Positions 6,871-12,557 of a DNA stretch of 12,557 nt are shown here, one piece after another (position 1 is the stretch's first letter; each line of letters opens with the position of its first letter). The position numbers and the translations under genes are program-made. This DNA comes from an uncultured Alphaproteobacteria bacterium (GTDB lineage: Bacteria > Pseudomonadota > Alphaproteobacteria > Minwuiales > Minwuiaceae), in the NCBI GenBank assembly GCA_913064755.1, contig CAJYBQ010000052.1, positions 1 to 12,557 of the forward strand. The letters run 5' to 3'. The notes beneath the pieces are model-generated. The model ran no database searches. It was not told where the DNA came from and saw nothing but the letters and a program-made list of their open reading frames with translations.

Positions 6871-7695
6871 ATGCAGAACGTTCCTGACCATCCGCTGAAA
6901 GTCTCGGTTGCCGGGCTTGGTGCCGTCGGTCTGCCGCTCGCCCGCTGGCTGGACCAGGGGCAACCGCGCCTGGCGCTGCACGCGGTCAGCGCGCGGGACC
7001 GGGCAGCGGCCGCGACCCGCATGGCCGATTTTTCCACGCGGCCGAAGATTCGTGACCTGGACGCCATCTGCGATGGCGCCGACGTGGTGGTCGAAGGCCT
7101 GCCGCCGGCCCTGTTTCGCCCGCTGGCGGAGAAGGTGCTGCGGCAGGGACTGATCTTCGTGCCGCTGACCGTGACGCAACTGATCCTGCACATGGATCTG
7201 GTTGACCTGGCGGAGGCCAGCGGCGCGCGGATCGTGATCCCGACCGGCGCCATCCTGGGGCTCGATGCCGTGCGTGCCGCAGCCAAGGGCGACGTCCGAT
7301 CCGTCACCATGATGACGCGCAAGCCCCCCGCCGGGTTGATCAACACGCCCTACGTCATAGAGCAGGGCATCGACCTGAACGGGCTGGCGGCGCCGATGAA
7401 GCTCTACGAGGGGCCGGTACGGGATGCGGCGCAGAAGTTCCCGGCCAACGTCAATGTCTCCGTCGCGCTCGCCCTGGCCGGAATCGGCCTGGATCGTACC
7501 CGCTACGAGATCTGGGCGGACCCGGGTGTCACCCGCAACACCCACGTGATCGAGGTCGATGCCGACAGCACCTGGTTCCGCATGGAGATCGCGGGGGTGC
7601 CGTCACCCGGCAATGCCGCGACCGGCAAGCTGACGCCGCTGTCCGCCATGGCGACGCTCGAAGGCCTGGTGAGCACGCTGAAGGTCGGGTCCTGA
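6871..7695 (+). CDS. nadX: L-aspartate dehydrogenase (NadX-like)
   Basis: The family oxidises L-aspartate with NAD(P) to iminoaspartate, which can feed quinolinate and NAD synthesis or hydrolyse to oxaloacetate and ammonia. The 274-residue protein has an N-terminal Rossmann fold with GLGAVG at 15-20. The family-typical PTGAILGLDA is at 124-133 and KPP at 151-153. The FPANVNVSVALALAGIG block (190-206) and the presumed catalytic H225 in RNTHVIEVDAD are also present. The ATG at 6871 follows GAGGGG by ten bases. Only 26 bases separate it from ruvC, so the two may share a transcript. No nadA or nadC is present, so a catabolic or reductive-amination role is as likely as NAD synthesis; the symbol denotes the family only. 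Confidence 0.88.
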   Translation: MQNVPDHPLKVSVAGLGAVGLPLARWLDQGQPRLALHAVSARDRAAAATRMADFSTRPKIRDLDAICDGADVVVEGLPPALFRPLAEKVLRQGLIFVPLTVTQLILHMDLVDLAEASGARIVIPTGAILGLDAVRAAAKGDVRSVTMMTRKPPAGLINTPYVIEQGIDLNGLAAPMKLYEGPVRDAAQKFPANVNVSVALALAGIGLDRTRYEIWADPGVTRNTHVIEVDADSTWFRMEIAGVPSPGNAATGKLTPLSAMATLEGLVSTLKVGS

Positions 7696-7782
7696 AGCGC
7701 AACCGAATTACATGTCTGACACGACGGCGGCACCGATGGAGGTCATCGGGACTGCCGACCGAACATCCTGGGGAGAGTGAAC

Positions 7783-8487
7783 ATGGACAATCCGGCAGCG
7801 AACCGACGCCGCGTGTACCTGATGCGGCACGGCGACGTGCGCTATTACGACGATGCGGGGATGCGTGTCGCCGACCCTGACCTGGTGCCGCTGACGGAGC
7901 GCGGTCTGGACCAGGCCCGGATGATGGGTGAGCTGCTGGCCGACACGAAGTTCGACCTGGCCTATTGCACCGGCCTGCTGCGCACCCGGCAGACGGCGGA
8001 GGGCGCGCTTGGTGGCCGCGCCGCGCCGGAACTCGGCGTTGTGCCCGACCTGCGGGAGATCAAGTCCGGCGCGACCGACCTGATGACAAGGGCGGAGGCG
8101 ATCAACGAATTCGTCTATTCGATGGAACACGCGGCAAAGCCCGGTGCGCGTTTCGCCCGCGGGGAGGCCTATGCCGACTTCTATGCCCGCGTGACCCGAG
8201 GCATAGAGAGCGTGCTGGTGCAGGACGGTTGGGAATCCATGCTGATCGTCGCGCATGGGGGCACCAACCGGGCGATCCTGTCCTGGCTTACCGGGGGCGG
8301 GCTGTCGACGATGTATGCCTATGAACAGGACACGGCGGCGCTGAACATCTTCGACGTGGACGTTGTCGATGGCGCGATCACGCGGCGGTACCTGCGCATG
8401 CTGAACTATCGCCCCGATGACGTGCTGAAGGCGGAGGACCGGCGGACGACGCTGGAACGGACCTTTGCCCAGCGCAAGACGGACTGA
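7783..8487 (+). CDS. Histidine phosphatase (phosphoglycerate-mutase-like) family protein
   Basis: Members transfer or hydrolyse phosphoryl groups through a phosphohistidine. The 234-residue protein has the RHG signature with H16 (LMRHGDV), R67 in LLRTRQTA, E92 in LREIKSG and the second histidine H158 in VAHGGTNR. The catalytic pocket is therefore complete. A phosphatase is more likely than a glycolytic mutase because the sequence is not that of GpmA, but the substrate is unknown. ATG 7783 is preferred over GTG 7777: GGAG (7772-7775) lies seven bases before the ATG but only one before the GTG. It is 87 bases downstream of aspartate dehydrogenase on the same strand. Confidence 0.9.
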   Translation: MDNPAANRRRVYLMRHGDVRYYDDAGMRVADPDLVPLTERGLDQARMMGELLADTKFDLAYCTGLLRTRQTAEGALGGRAAPELGVVPDLREIKSGATDLMTRAEAINEFVYSMEHAAKPGARFARGEAYADFYARVTRGIESVLVQDGWESMLIVAHGGTNRAILSWLTGGGLSTMYAYEQDTAALNIFDVDVVDGAITRRYLRMLNYRPDDVLKAEDRRTTLERTFAQRKTD

Positions 8488-8536
8488 ACGAACACGGCAA
8501 CCTGCGCAGGCCGATCGACAGCGCGAATCCGGCGGC

Positions 8537-8565
8537 TTCAAAGGCCCCGGTTTCAGGTCTATGCT
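8537..8565 (+). promoter_or_regulatory. Candidate sigma-70-like promoter of the molybdopterin oxidoreductase gene
   Basis: TTCAAA (8537-8542) and TATGCT (8560-8565) each match the consensus hexamers at four of six positions and are separated by exactly 17 bases. They lie about 47 bases before the ATG, in the 124-base gap after the histidine-phosphatase gene. Alphaproteobacterial promoters are loose, so this is only a candidate. Confidence 0.35.
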
Positions 8566-8611
8566 GCCGGTCGAACGTCGCATTCGGCCCGTCGGGCAAG
8601 GAGATTGATCG

Positions 8612-9850
8612 ATGAACGCACCGGTGAAACTGGCGTATTCCGCCTGTCCGCATGATTGCCCGTCCACCTGTGCGCTGGAGGTGGAGGTTCTGACGCCGGA
8701 ACGGATCGGCCGCATTCGCGGGGCCAAGGACAACAGTTACACCGACGGCGTCATCTGCGCCAAGGTTGCCCGCTATGCCGAGCGGGTGCATCACCCGGAC
8801 CGGCTGATGCACCCGATGATCCGCACCGGGCCGAAGGGATCCGGCGAGTTCCGCCAGGCGACCTGGGAAGAGGCGATGACGGCAGCGGTCGAAGGCATCC
8901 AGGCGGCGGAGCGCGAGTTCGGGGCCGAGTCCGTCTGGCCGTACTTCTATGCCGGGACCATGGGGCTGGTGATGCGGGACGGCATCAACCGGCTGCGACA
9001 CGCCATGGGCTACAGCCGGATGTATGGCACGTTCTGCACGTCGCTGGCGTTTGCCGGCTATATCACCGGCACGGGGAAGCTGGCCGGGGCGGATCCGCGC
9101 GAGATGGCGAAATCCGACTGCGTCGTCATCTGGGGCACCAATGCCGTGAACACCCAGGTCAACGTCATGACCCACGCGATGAAGGCACGGAAGGAACGTG
9201 GCGCGAAGATCGTCGCCATCGACGTCTATCGCAATGGCACGATCGACCAGGCCGACATGGGGCTTGTGCTGCGTCCCGGCAGTGACGGTGCGCTGGCCTG
9301 CGCCGTGATGCACGTGCTGTTCAGGGATGGCCATGCCGACCGGGAATACATGGCGAAATACACCGATGATCCGGCGGGGCTGGAGGCGCATCTGCAGACC
9401 AGGACGCCGGAATGGGCCGCGGAGATCACGGGCCTGTCGGTGGAGGAGATCGAGGCTTTCGCCAGGCTGGTGGGTACGACACCGCGCACGTTCTTCCGCC
9501 TGGGCTATGGTTTCACCCGCGGACGCAATGGCGCGGTGAACATGCATGCGGCGGCGTCCATCGCCGCCGTGACGGGGGCCTGGCAGCATGAGGGCGGCGG
9601 CGCGTTTCACAACAACGGCGCGATCTACAACTGGGACCGCAGCCTGATCGAGGGGCTGGACGCGCCGAAGCGGCACACGCGCACCCTCGACCAGTCGCGT
9701 ATCGGCGCGGCCGCAGCCGGCCACCACCCCGCCCGGCCCGCGCACCGCTGGCCATGGGACCGCGCGCCTCGCCGCGGCGCCTCCTGTGCCGGCGGTGCAG
9801 AGGGCGGGAGGTCGGGCTTGCACACCAGCCGTCGCCAGGCCGCTGCGTGA
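8612..9850 (+). CDS. Molybdopterin oxidoreductase (DMSO-reductase/formate-dehydrogenase-like), C-terminally truncated
   Basis: Enzymes of this family use a bis-molybdopterin cofactor and an iron-sulfur cluster for redox chemistry. The N-terminus has a 4Fe-4S site, C12-x3-C16-x3-C20-x28-C49. Typical molybdopterin-domain segments follow (YAGTMGLVMRDGINRLRH, VVIWGTNAVNTQVNVMTHA, FFRLGYGFTRGRNGAVNMHA), with C142 a possible Mo ligand. Relatives run about 650-750 residues. Here family-like sequence stops at LDQSRIG (about residue 365, base 9706) and is followed by 47 residues rich in Ala, Arg and His up to the stop. The C-terminal half, including the cofactor-binding tail domain, is missing, so the product is unlikely to be active. 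The start is well supported by AAGGAG eight bases before the ATG. The break faces a minus-strand gene that also seems broken. Confidence 0.88.
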   Translation: MNAPVKLAYSACPHDCPSTCALEVEVLTPERIGRIRGAKDNSYTDGVICAKVARYAERVHHPDRLMHPMIRTGPKGSGEFRQATWEEAMTAAVEGIQAAEREFGAESVWPYFYAGTMGLVMRDGINRLRHAMGYSRMYGTFCTSLAFAGYITGTGKLAGADPREMAKSDCVVIWGTNAVNTQVNVMTHAMKARKERGAKIVAIDVYRNGTIDQADMGLVLRPGSDGALACAVMHVLFRDGHADREYMAKYTDDPAGLEAHLQTRTPEWAAEITGLSVEEIEAFARLVGTTPRTFFRLGYGFTRGRNGAVNMHAAASIAAVTGAWQHEGGGAFHNNGAIYNWDRSLIEGLDAPKRHTRTLDQSRIGAAAAGHHPARPAHRWPWDRAPRRGASCAGGAEGGRSGLHTSRRQAAA

Positions 9851-10074
9851 TGGCTGAGACACGGGACGTGGCGCTGCAGGATGCGGCCATCATCGATGCC
9901 GCAGGCCGCCATCAGCGACCGCTGCACGTCAACCGACAGGTCGCGCAGGTCCAGTGGCTTCCCGGCATGTGCCGCGGGCAGGACCAGCACCACCAGGGCT
10001 CCCAGCAGAACGGCCGGGAAGACCAGCAGTCGAAGGTACCGCCACCGGGTACCTGCAGGAACCCGATGGGTCAT
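9625..10074 (-). CDS. Small exported protein of unknown function, probably with a non-native C-terminus
   Basis: The first gene-like part is credible. Its ATG overlaps the stop of the upstream 340-residue gene by four bases (10071-10074). After a basic start (RWRYLR) comes a hydrophobic segment, about 15-33, ending in AAHAG, which looks like a signal peptide or anchor. Residues 40-90 hold an element with two cysteines 14 apart (C58, C72) and the pattern DLRDLSVDVQRSLMAAC, ending in KPDL. It resembles short cysteine-paired elements that occur singly or repeated in secreted bacterial proteins (recognised from memory). After about residue 90 the sequence turns into an Arg/Ala/Pro/Trp-rich string, and the last 27 residues are antisense to conserved molybdopterin-oxidoreductase codons. 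The native 3' end is probably lost at a junction near 9707-9810. Confidence 0.5.
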   Translation of the reverse strand: MTHRVPAGTRWRYLRLLVFPAVLLGALVVLVLPAAHAGKPLDLRDLSVDVQRSLMAACGIDDGRILQRHVPCLSHHAAAWRRLVCKPDLPPSAPPAQEAPRRGARSHGQRCAGRAGWWPAAAAPIRDWSRVRVCRFGASSPSIRLRSQL

Positions 10075-11093
10075 TTCTGGCCGTAGACCTCCACCGCCTG
10101 CAAGGCATGACGCCCGCGAATGTTGCGCAGCCTCAAACCATCGAACCGATCGCGGAACGCGGTATCGGTGACATCGAACAAGGGCTTGTCATCAACCAGC
10201 ACCAGCATCCGCCCGCGCTGATCCCGGCGCCAGGCCAGGACATACCCCGGGTTGCGCCAGCCGTCCTCCAGCCCCGGCAGGGTGAAGGGAGCGCGCGCCA
10301 GCACCTTCACTTCCCGCCCGACCCTGATCAGCCGGGCCTCCCCTTTCGCACCGAACACGACCCGATAGCCCGACCGCCCCTGCTGCCCCTGGAACACGCC
10401 GAGTTCGACCGTGCCACCGGCATCCGGGTCGCTTTCCAGGCGGGCCAGCACCTCGAACGCATTGCTGATTGGCTGGACCAGGTAGATCAGTGCCGGGTCG
10501 GGCGGCACCTCCGCCTGCGTGGCGGTACTGTCCTGCTGCCGGTTGCTGCCCTGCGCGCCCAGGATCTGGCCGAACAGGCGCACGACCGCTTCCGCCTCGC
10601 TGCCGCCGCGACCAGTGCTGTCCTGCTGCGGCGTGACAGGCACAGGCATGACCTCCGAAATCAGCCCGCCATAGCGCCCGATCCGGAACGCCCCCTGCGT
10701 CACCTGCCAGGATGGCGAGCTGGAAAAGTCACCGTCCTCGAAGGTGTCACGGACCAGCAGTTCGAACTCGGGGCCGTCATGCCGTTCAAGAAGCTGGCGC
10801 AGATCGCGGATGAAGCGCGGGTCGGCAGCACGTGCCTTCTCCGCCTCGTCCACCAGCGTTCGCAATTCGTCCAGCAAGGCATCCTTGCCGTCATTGGAAG
10901 ACGCCCGGCCGGTGCCCGCACCCGCGTTCCCGGCGACCGTGTGATCGCCGAATATCTCCCCGCGATTGTCCTGAGCCAGTGCCGCACCGCCACCCGTTCC
11001 GGCACCGAACGCGGCTATGATTCCGGCCCAGAGGCCGAAACTCAGAGCCGCGGCACGGAAGCCGCAACCGGGTATGCGGTCGGCCAGTGTCAT
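10071..11093 (-). CDS. Exported protein of unknown function with a beta-rich, possibly lectin-like C-terminal half
   Basis: A 340-residue protein. Residues 13-40 form a signal peptide ending in GAALA, so it is probably periplasmic or secreted. A low-complexity Gly/Ala region follows, then a charged helix (70-105). From about 115 there is a beta-rich domain beginning DTFEDGDFSSSPSW; this opening resembles the F-x-DGDF-x-x-x-P-x-W start of concanavalin/LamG-like carbohydrate-binding domains in secreted proteins (resemblance noted by eye). A 40-residue Gln/Ser/Gly-rich insertion (155-195) contains QQDST twice and interrupts it. No catalytic motif is recognised. The ATG overlaps the stop of the aldolase gene (11090-11093), and its own stop overlaps the next gene, so it is translationally coupled on both sides. 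Confidence 0.82.
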   Translation of the reverse strand: MTLADRIPGCGFRAAALSFGLWAGIIAAFGAGTGGGAALAQDNRGEIFGDHTVAGNAGAGTGRASSNDGKDALLDELRTLVDEAEKARAADPRFIRDLRQLLERHDGPEFELLVRDTFEDGDFSSSPSWQVTQGAFRIGRYGGLISEVMPVPVTPQQDSTGRGGSEAEAVVRLFGQILGAQGSNRQQDSTATQAEVPPDPALIYLVQPISNAFEVLARLESDPDAGGTVELGVFQGQQGRSGYRVVFGAKGEARLIRVGREVKVLARAPFTLPGLEDGWRNPGYVLAWRRDQRGRMLVLVDDKPLFDVTDTAFRDRFDGLRLRNIRGRHALQAVEVYGQK

Positions 11094-11866
11094 TCGCGCC
11101 AGCTCGTATCCTGCCGGTCGAGGCGACGGACCAGTGCCGCGAACTCCCGCTGGCCGATGCCTGCGCCGAAGCCACCGGATGCCGCCTCCCGCACGTAATT
11201 CTGCACTTCTTCCGACGGGATGGTCAGCTTGCCACCGCCGGACTGGGCGGCGACCTGCATGCGGCAGGACTGTTCCATGTAGTACATCATCAGGAAGGCT
11301 TCCTGCACCGTCTCGCCCATGGTCAGCAGGCCGTGGTTGCGCAGGATCATGATGCGCTTGTCACCCATGTCGGCCAGCATCCGCGCCTGCTCTTCTTCCC
11401 GCAGGGCGACGCCTTCATAGTCGTGATAGGCAACGGCACCCGAGAACAGCATGGACGTCTGCGTCAGGGGCAGCAGGCCGCCTTCCTGTGCCGAGACGCC
11501 GGTACCGGCAACGGTATGGGTATGCAGCACGCAGGCGATTTCCGGCATCTCGCGATGAATGCAGCTGTGAATGACATAGCCCGCCGGGTTGATGCCCCAT
11601 TCGCTGTCCGAGAGGATATTGCCCTCGATATCCACCTTCACGAGGTTGGAGGCGGTGATTTCCTCGTACAGCAGGCCGAAGCCGTTGATCAGGAAATGCT
11701 CCTCCGGCCCCGGCACGCGGGCGGAGATATGGGTGTAGATCAGGTCGTCCATGCCGAACATGTGGATCAGGCGATAGCAGGCCGCGAGGTCGAGACGCGC
11801 CTGCCATTCCTCGGCCGTGATGCCGTCGGGTCGGGCGCTAGGATGGCGTGAGACGGTTGCAGTCAT
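11090..11866 (-). CDS. Class II aldolase/adducin-family protein
   Basis: The family uses a zinc ion to cleave or epimerise sugar phosphates and related hydroxy-acids in the cytoplasm. The 258-residue protein has the zinc-binding H115-x-H117 in HTHTVAG and the third ligand H178 in ILRNHGL. It also has the typical THISARVPGPEEHFLINGFGLLYEEITASNLVKVD region split over residues 45-79. The sequence is of the adducin-like subgroup, whose substrates are poorly known, so no specific reaction is proposed. The start at ATG 11866 is supported by GGGAGG six bases upstream, which rejects a longer frame antisense to the neighbouring gene. It is first in an operon with two exported proteins joined by ATGA overlaps. 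Confidence 0.92.
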   Translation of the reverse strand: MTATVSRHPSARPDGITAEEWQARLDLAACYRLIHMFGMDDLIYTHISARVPGPEEHFLINGFGLLYEEITASNLVKVDIEGNILSDSEWGINPAGYVIHSCIHREMPEIACVLHTHTVAGTGVSAQEGGLLPLTQTSMLFSGAVAYHDYEGVALREEEQARMLADMGDKRIMILRNHGLLTMGETVQEAFLMMYYMEQSCRMQVAAQSGGGKLTIPSEEVQNYVREAASGGFGAGIGQREFAALVRRLDRQDTSWRE

Positions 11867-11932
11867 GAAAATCCTCCCAAGGCGGACGGCGGCGCTGGTG
11901 TCCCGGAGACCCCCGTCACGCTCGCCTGTCGT

Positions 11933-11947
11933 GTAACGGCATGTTAC
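11933..11947. promoter_or_regulatory. Small inverted repeat in a divergent promoter region, candidate operator
   Basis: GTAAC (11933-11937) and GTTAC (11943-11947) form exact five-base arms around a five-base centre. The repeat lies in the 117-base region between the aldolase operon and the JmjC-like gene. It overlaps the proposed -10 hexamer of the aldolase promoter, a placement that would suit a repressor. The arms are short, so chance is possible. Confidence 0.3.
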
Positions 11948-11969
11948 CCTGACCTGACAGTCGGCGCAA
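11941..11969 (-). promoter_or_regulatory. Candidate promoter of the aldolase operon
   Basis: On the minus strand TTGCGC (11969-11964) and TAACAT (11946-11941) are separated by 17 bases. The -35 matches consensus at three positions and the -10 at four. It lies about 75 bases upstream of the aldolase ATG and overlaps the GTAAC/GTTAC repeat. Weak by itself, but the divergent layout requires a promoter in this interval. Confidence 0.3.
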
Positions 11970-11983
11970 AGAAACGGCAAAAA

Positions 11984-12557
11984 ATGAACAAGACGCGCAC
12001 TACCTTCGCGAGCCTGCTCGCACCTGTCGAACCGGCGGATTTCGTCCGCGAGACATTCCGGAACAAACCGATCCACATCCAGGGCACCCCGGCCAGGGCA
12101 AGACAGGTCTGCAGCTGGGAGGAATTCGATTCGCTGCTCGACATGACCGCCTTGTGGACCGGCAGCACGCTTCGGCTGGTGCTCGACCGGGAAACGATAC
12201 CGCCGGAGGATTACTGCAGCCGCACGCTGGGCCGCGACGACCTGATGGTGCTGCGCCCCGATTTCACGCGCGTGCAGGAATGGATGGCCAGGGGCGCCAC
12301 GGTCGTTGCCGATCTCGTCGAGACACTGACACCGGGCATCCGTGCCGCGGCCAGCGCGCTGGAGATGGGCCTCGGCGCGGAAGTGACCTGCAATGCCTAT
12401 TGCAGCCAGGCGGGTCGCCAGGCGTTCCCGAGCCACTTCGACAGCATGGAGGTATTCGCGCTGCAGGTGGCGGGAACAAAGGGCTGGCGGGGCCAAGAGG
12501 GGCGTTTCGAGCACCCCCTGGAACCACCGGGGCAGACCTACGCCCGCCTCGGCCAGG
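11984..12557 (+). CDS. JmjC/cupin-like oxygenase family protein, N-terminal part (3' end outside the window)
   Basis: The frame is open from ATG 11984 to the window end (191 residues, no stop). Residues 11-60 (SLLAPVEPADFVRETFRNKPIHI) match the N-terminal part of Cupin_4/JmjC proteins related to YcfD and NO66. Near residue 150 comes the iron-binding H151-x-D153 pair in PSHFDSMEVFALQVAGTKGW, the diagnostic family segment. Such enzymes are 2-oxoglutarate/Fe(II)-dependent hydroxylases; characterised members modify ribosomal proteins, but many relatives have unknown targets and the distal iron ligand lies beyond the window. The upstream sequence is purine-rich but lacks a clear Shine-Dalgarno, so the start is moderately certain. 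It is divergent from the aldolase operon. Confidence 0.82.
   Translation, partial: MNKTRTTFASLLAPVEPADFVRETFRNKPIHIQGTPARARQVCSWEEFDSLLDMTALWTGSTLRLVLDRETIPPEDYCSRTLGRDDLMVLRPDFTRVQEWMARGATVVADLVETLTPGIRAAASALEMGLGAEVTCNAYCSQAGRQAFPSHFDSMEVFALQVAGTKGWRGQEGRFEHPLEPPGQTYARLGQ

Noticed and set aside
8378..9862. 494-codon minus-strand frame opposite the molybdopterin oxidoreductase
   Set aside because: It is antisense to conserved iron-sulfur and cofactor-domain codons and shows no recognisable motif.
10528..10629. Twelve-base direct repeat inside the 340-residue exported protein gene
   Set aside because: It encodes the doubled QQDST in a low-complexity linker, so it is readily explained as local coding redundancy rather than a mobile or regulatory element.
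11867..12514. Upstream extension of the aldolase frame on the minus strand
   Set aside because: A strong ribosome binding site precedes the ATG at 11866, and the extension is antisense to the JmjC/cupin-like gene on the plus strand.
1..12557. Search for tRNA, rRNA, CRISPR arrays, insertion-sequence ends, phage or defence genes
   Set aside because: No cloverleaf-like cluster, regularly spaced repeat, transposase, integrase or recognisable defence protein was found on either strand by eye.

Overview
This is a GC-rich, gene-dense bacterial chromosome segment with no rRNA, tRNA, CRISPR array, integrase or transposase visible. Small genes of the DUF2244 and DUF1194 families, the mix of a SulP carrier, agmatinase-family enzyme and L-aspartate dehydrogenase, and frequent GTG/TTG starts suggest an alphaproteobacterium, perhaps of the Rhodospirillales type. 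That placement is an inference from gene content. No gene-free stretch exceeds about 170 bases.

Layout. The window opens inside a plus-strand RecQ-like helicase gene, of which only the zinc site, RQC and HRDC part is present. It converges on a minus-strand block that reads, in transcription order, an exported DUF1194 protein (from about 4282 to 3551), a SulP anion transporter with a STAS tail (3382 to 1892) and a tandem universal stress protein (1830 to 976). Head to head with the DUF1194 gene is an agmatinase-family ureohydrolase (4301-5266), which overlaps by 4 bases a 123-residue protein of unknown function (5263-5634). A minus-strand DUF2244 membrane protein follows (6201 to 5722). It is divergent from ruvC (TTG start at 6323), which is not followed by ruvA and ruvB. 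Downstream on the plus strand come L-aspartate dehydrogenase (6871-7695), a histidine-phosphatase-family enzyme (7783-8487) and a molybdopterin oxidoreductase (8612-9850).

The most anomalous place is about 9707-9810. The molybdopterin oxidoreductase loses family-like sequence after about residue 365 of an expected 650-750. A minus-strand exported protein gene arriving from the other side (10074 to 9625) also appears to lose its native sequence there. Two genes broken tail to tail at one point suggest a deletion, a rearrangement or an assembly join.

The right side holds a minus-strand three-gene operon: a class II aldolase/adducin-family protein (11866 to 11090), an exported 340-residue protein with a beta-rich, possibly lectin-like half (11093 to 10071), and the broken exported protein. 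Consecutive genes are joined by ATGA stop/start overlaps. A 117-base divergent region carrying a small inverted repeat separates this operon from a plus-strand JmjC/cupin-like oxygenase gene (11984 onward) that runs off the window end.

Functionally, most of the window is housekeeping: DNA repair, inorganic anion uptake, stress response and nitrogen metabolism. The candidates for undescribed biology are the aldolase plus exported-protein operon and the unknown protein coupled to the ureohydrolase. No defence or mobile system is seen.
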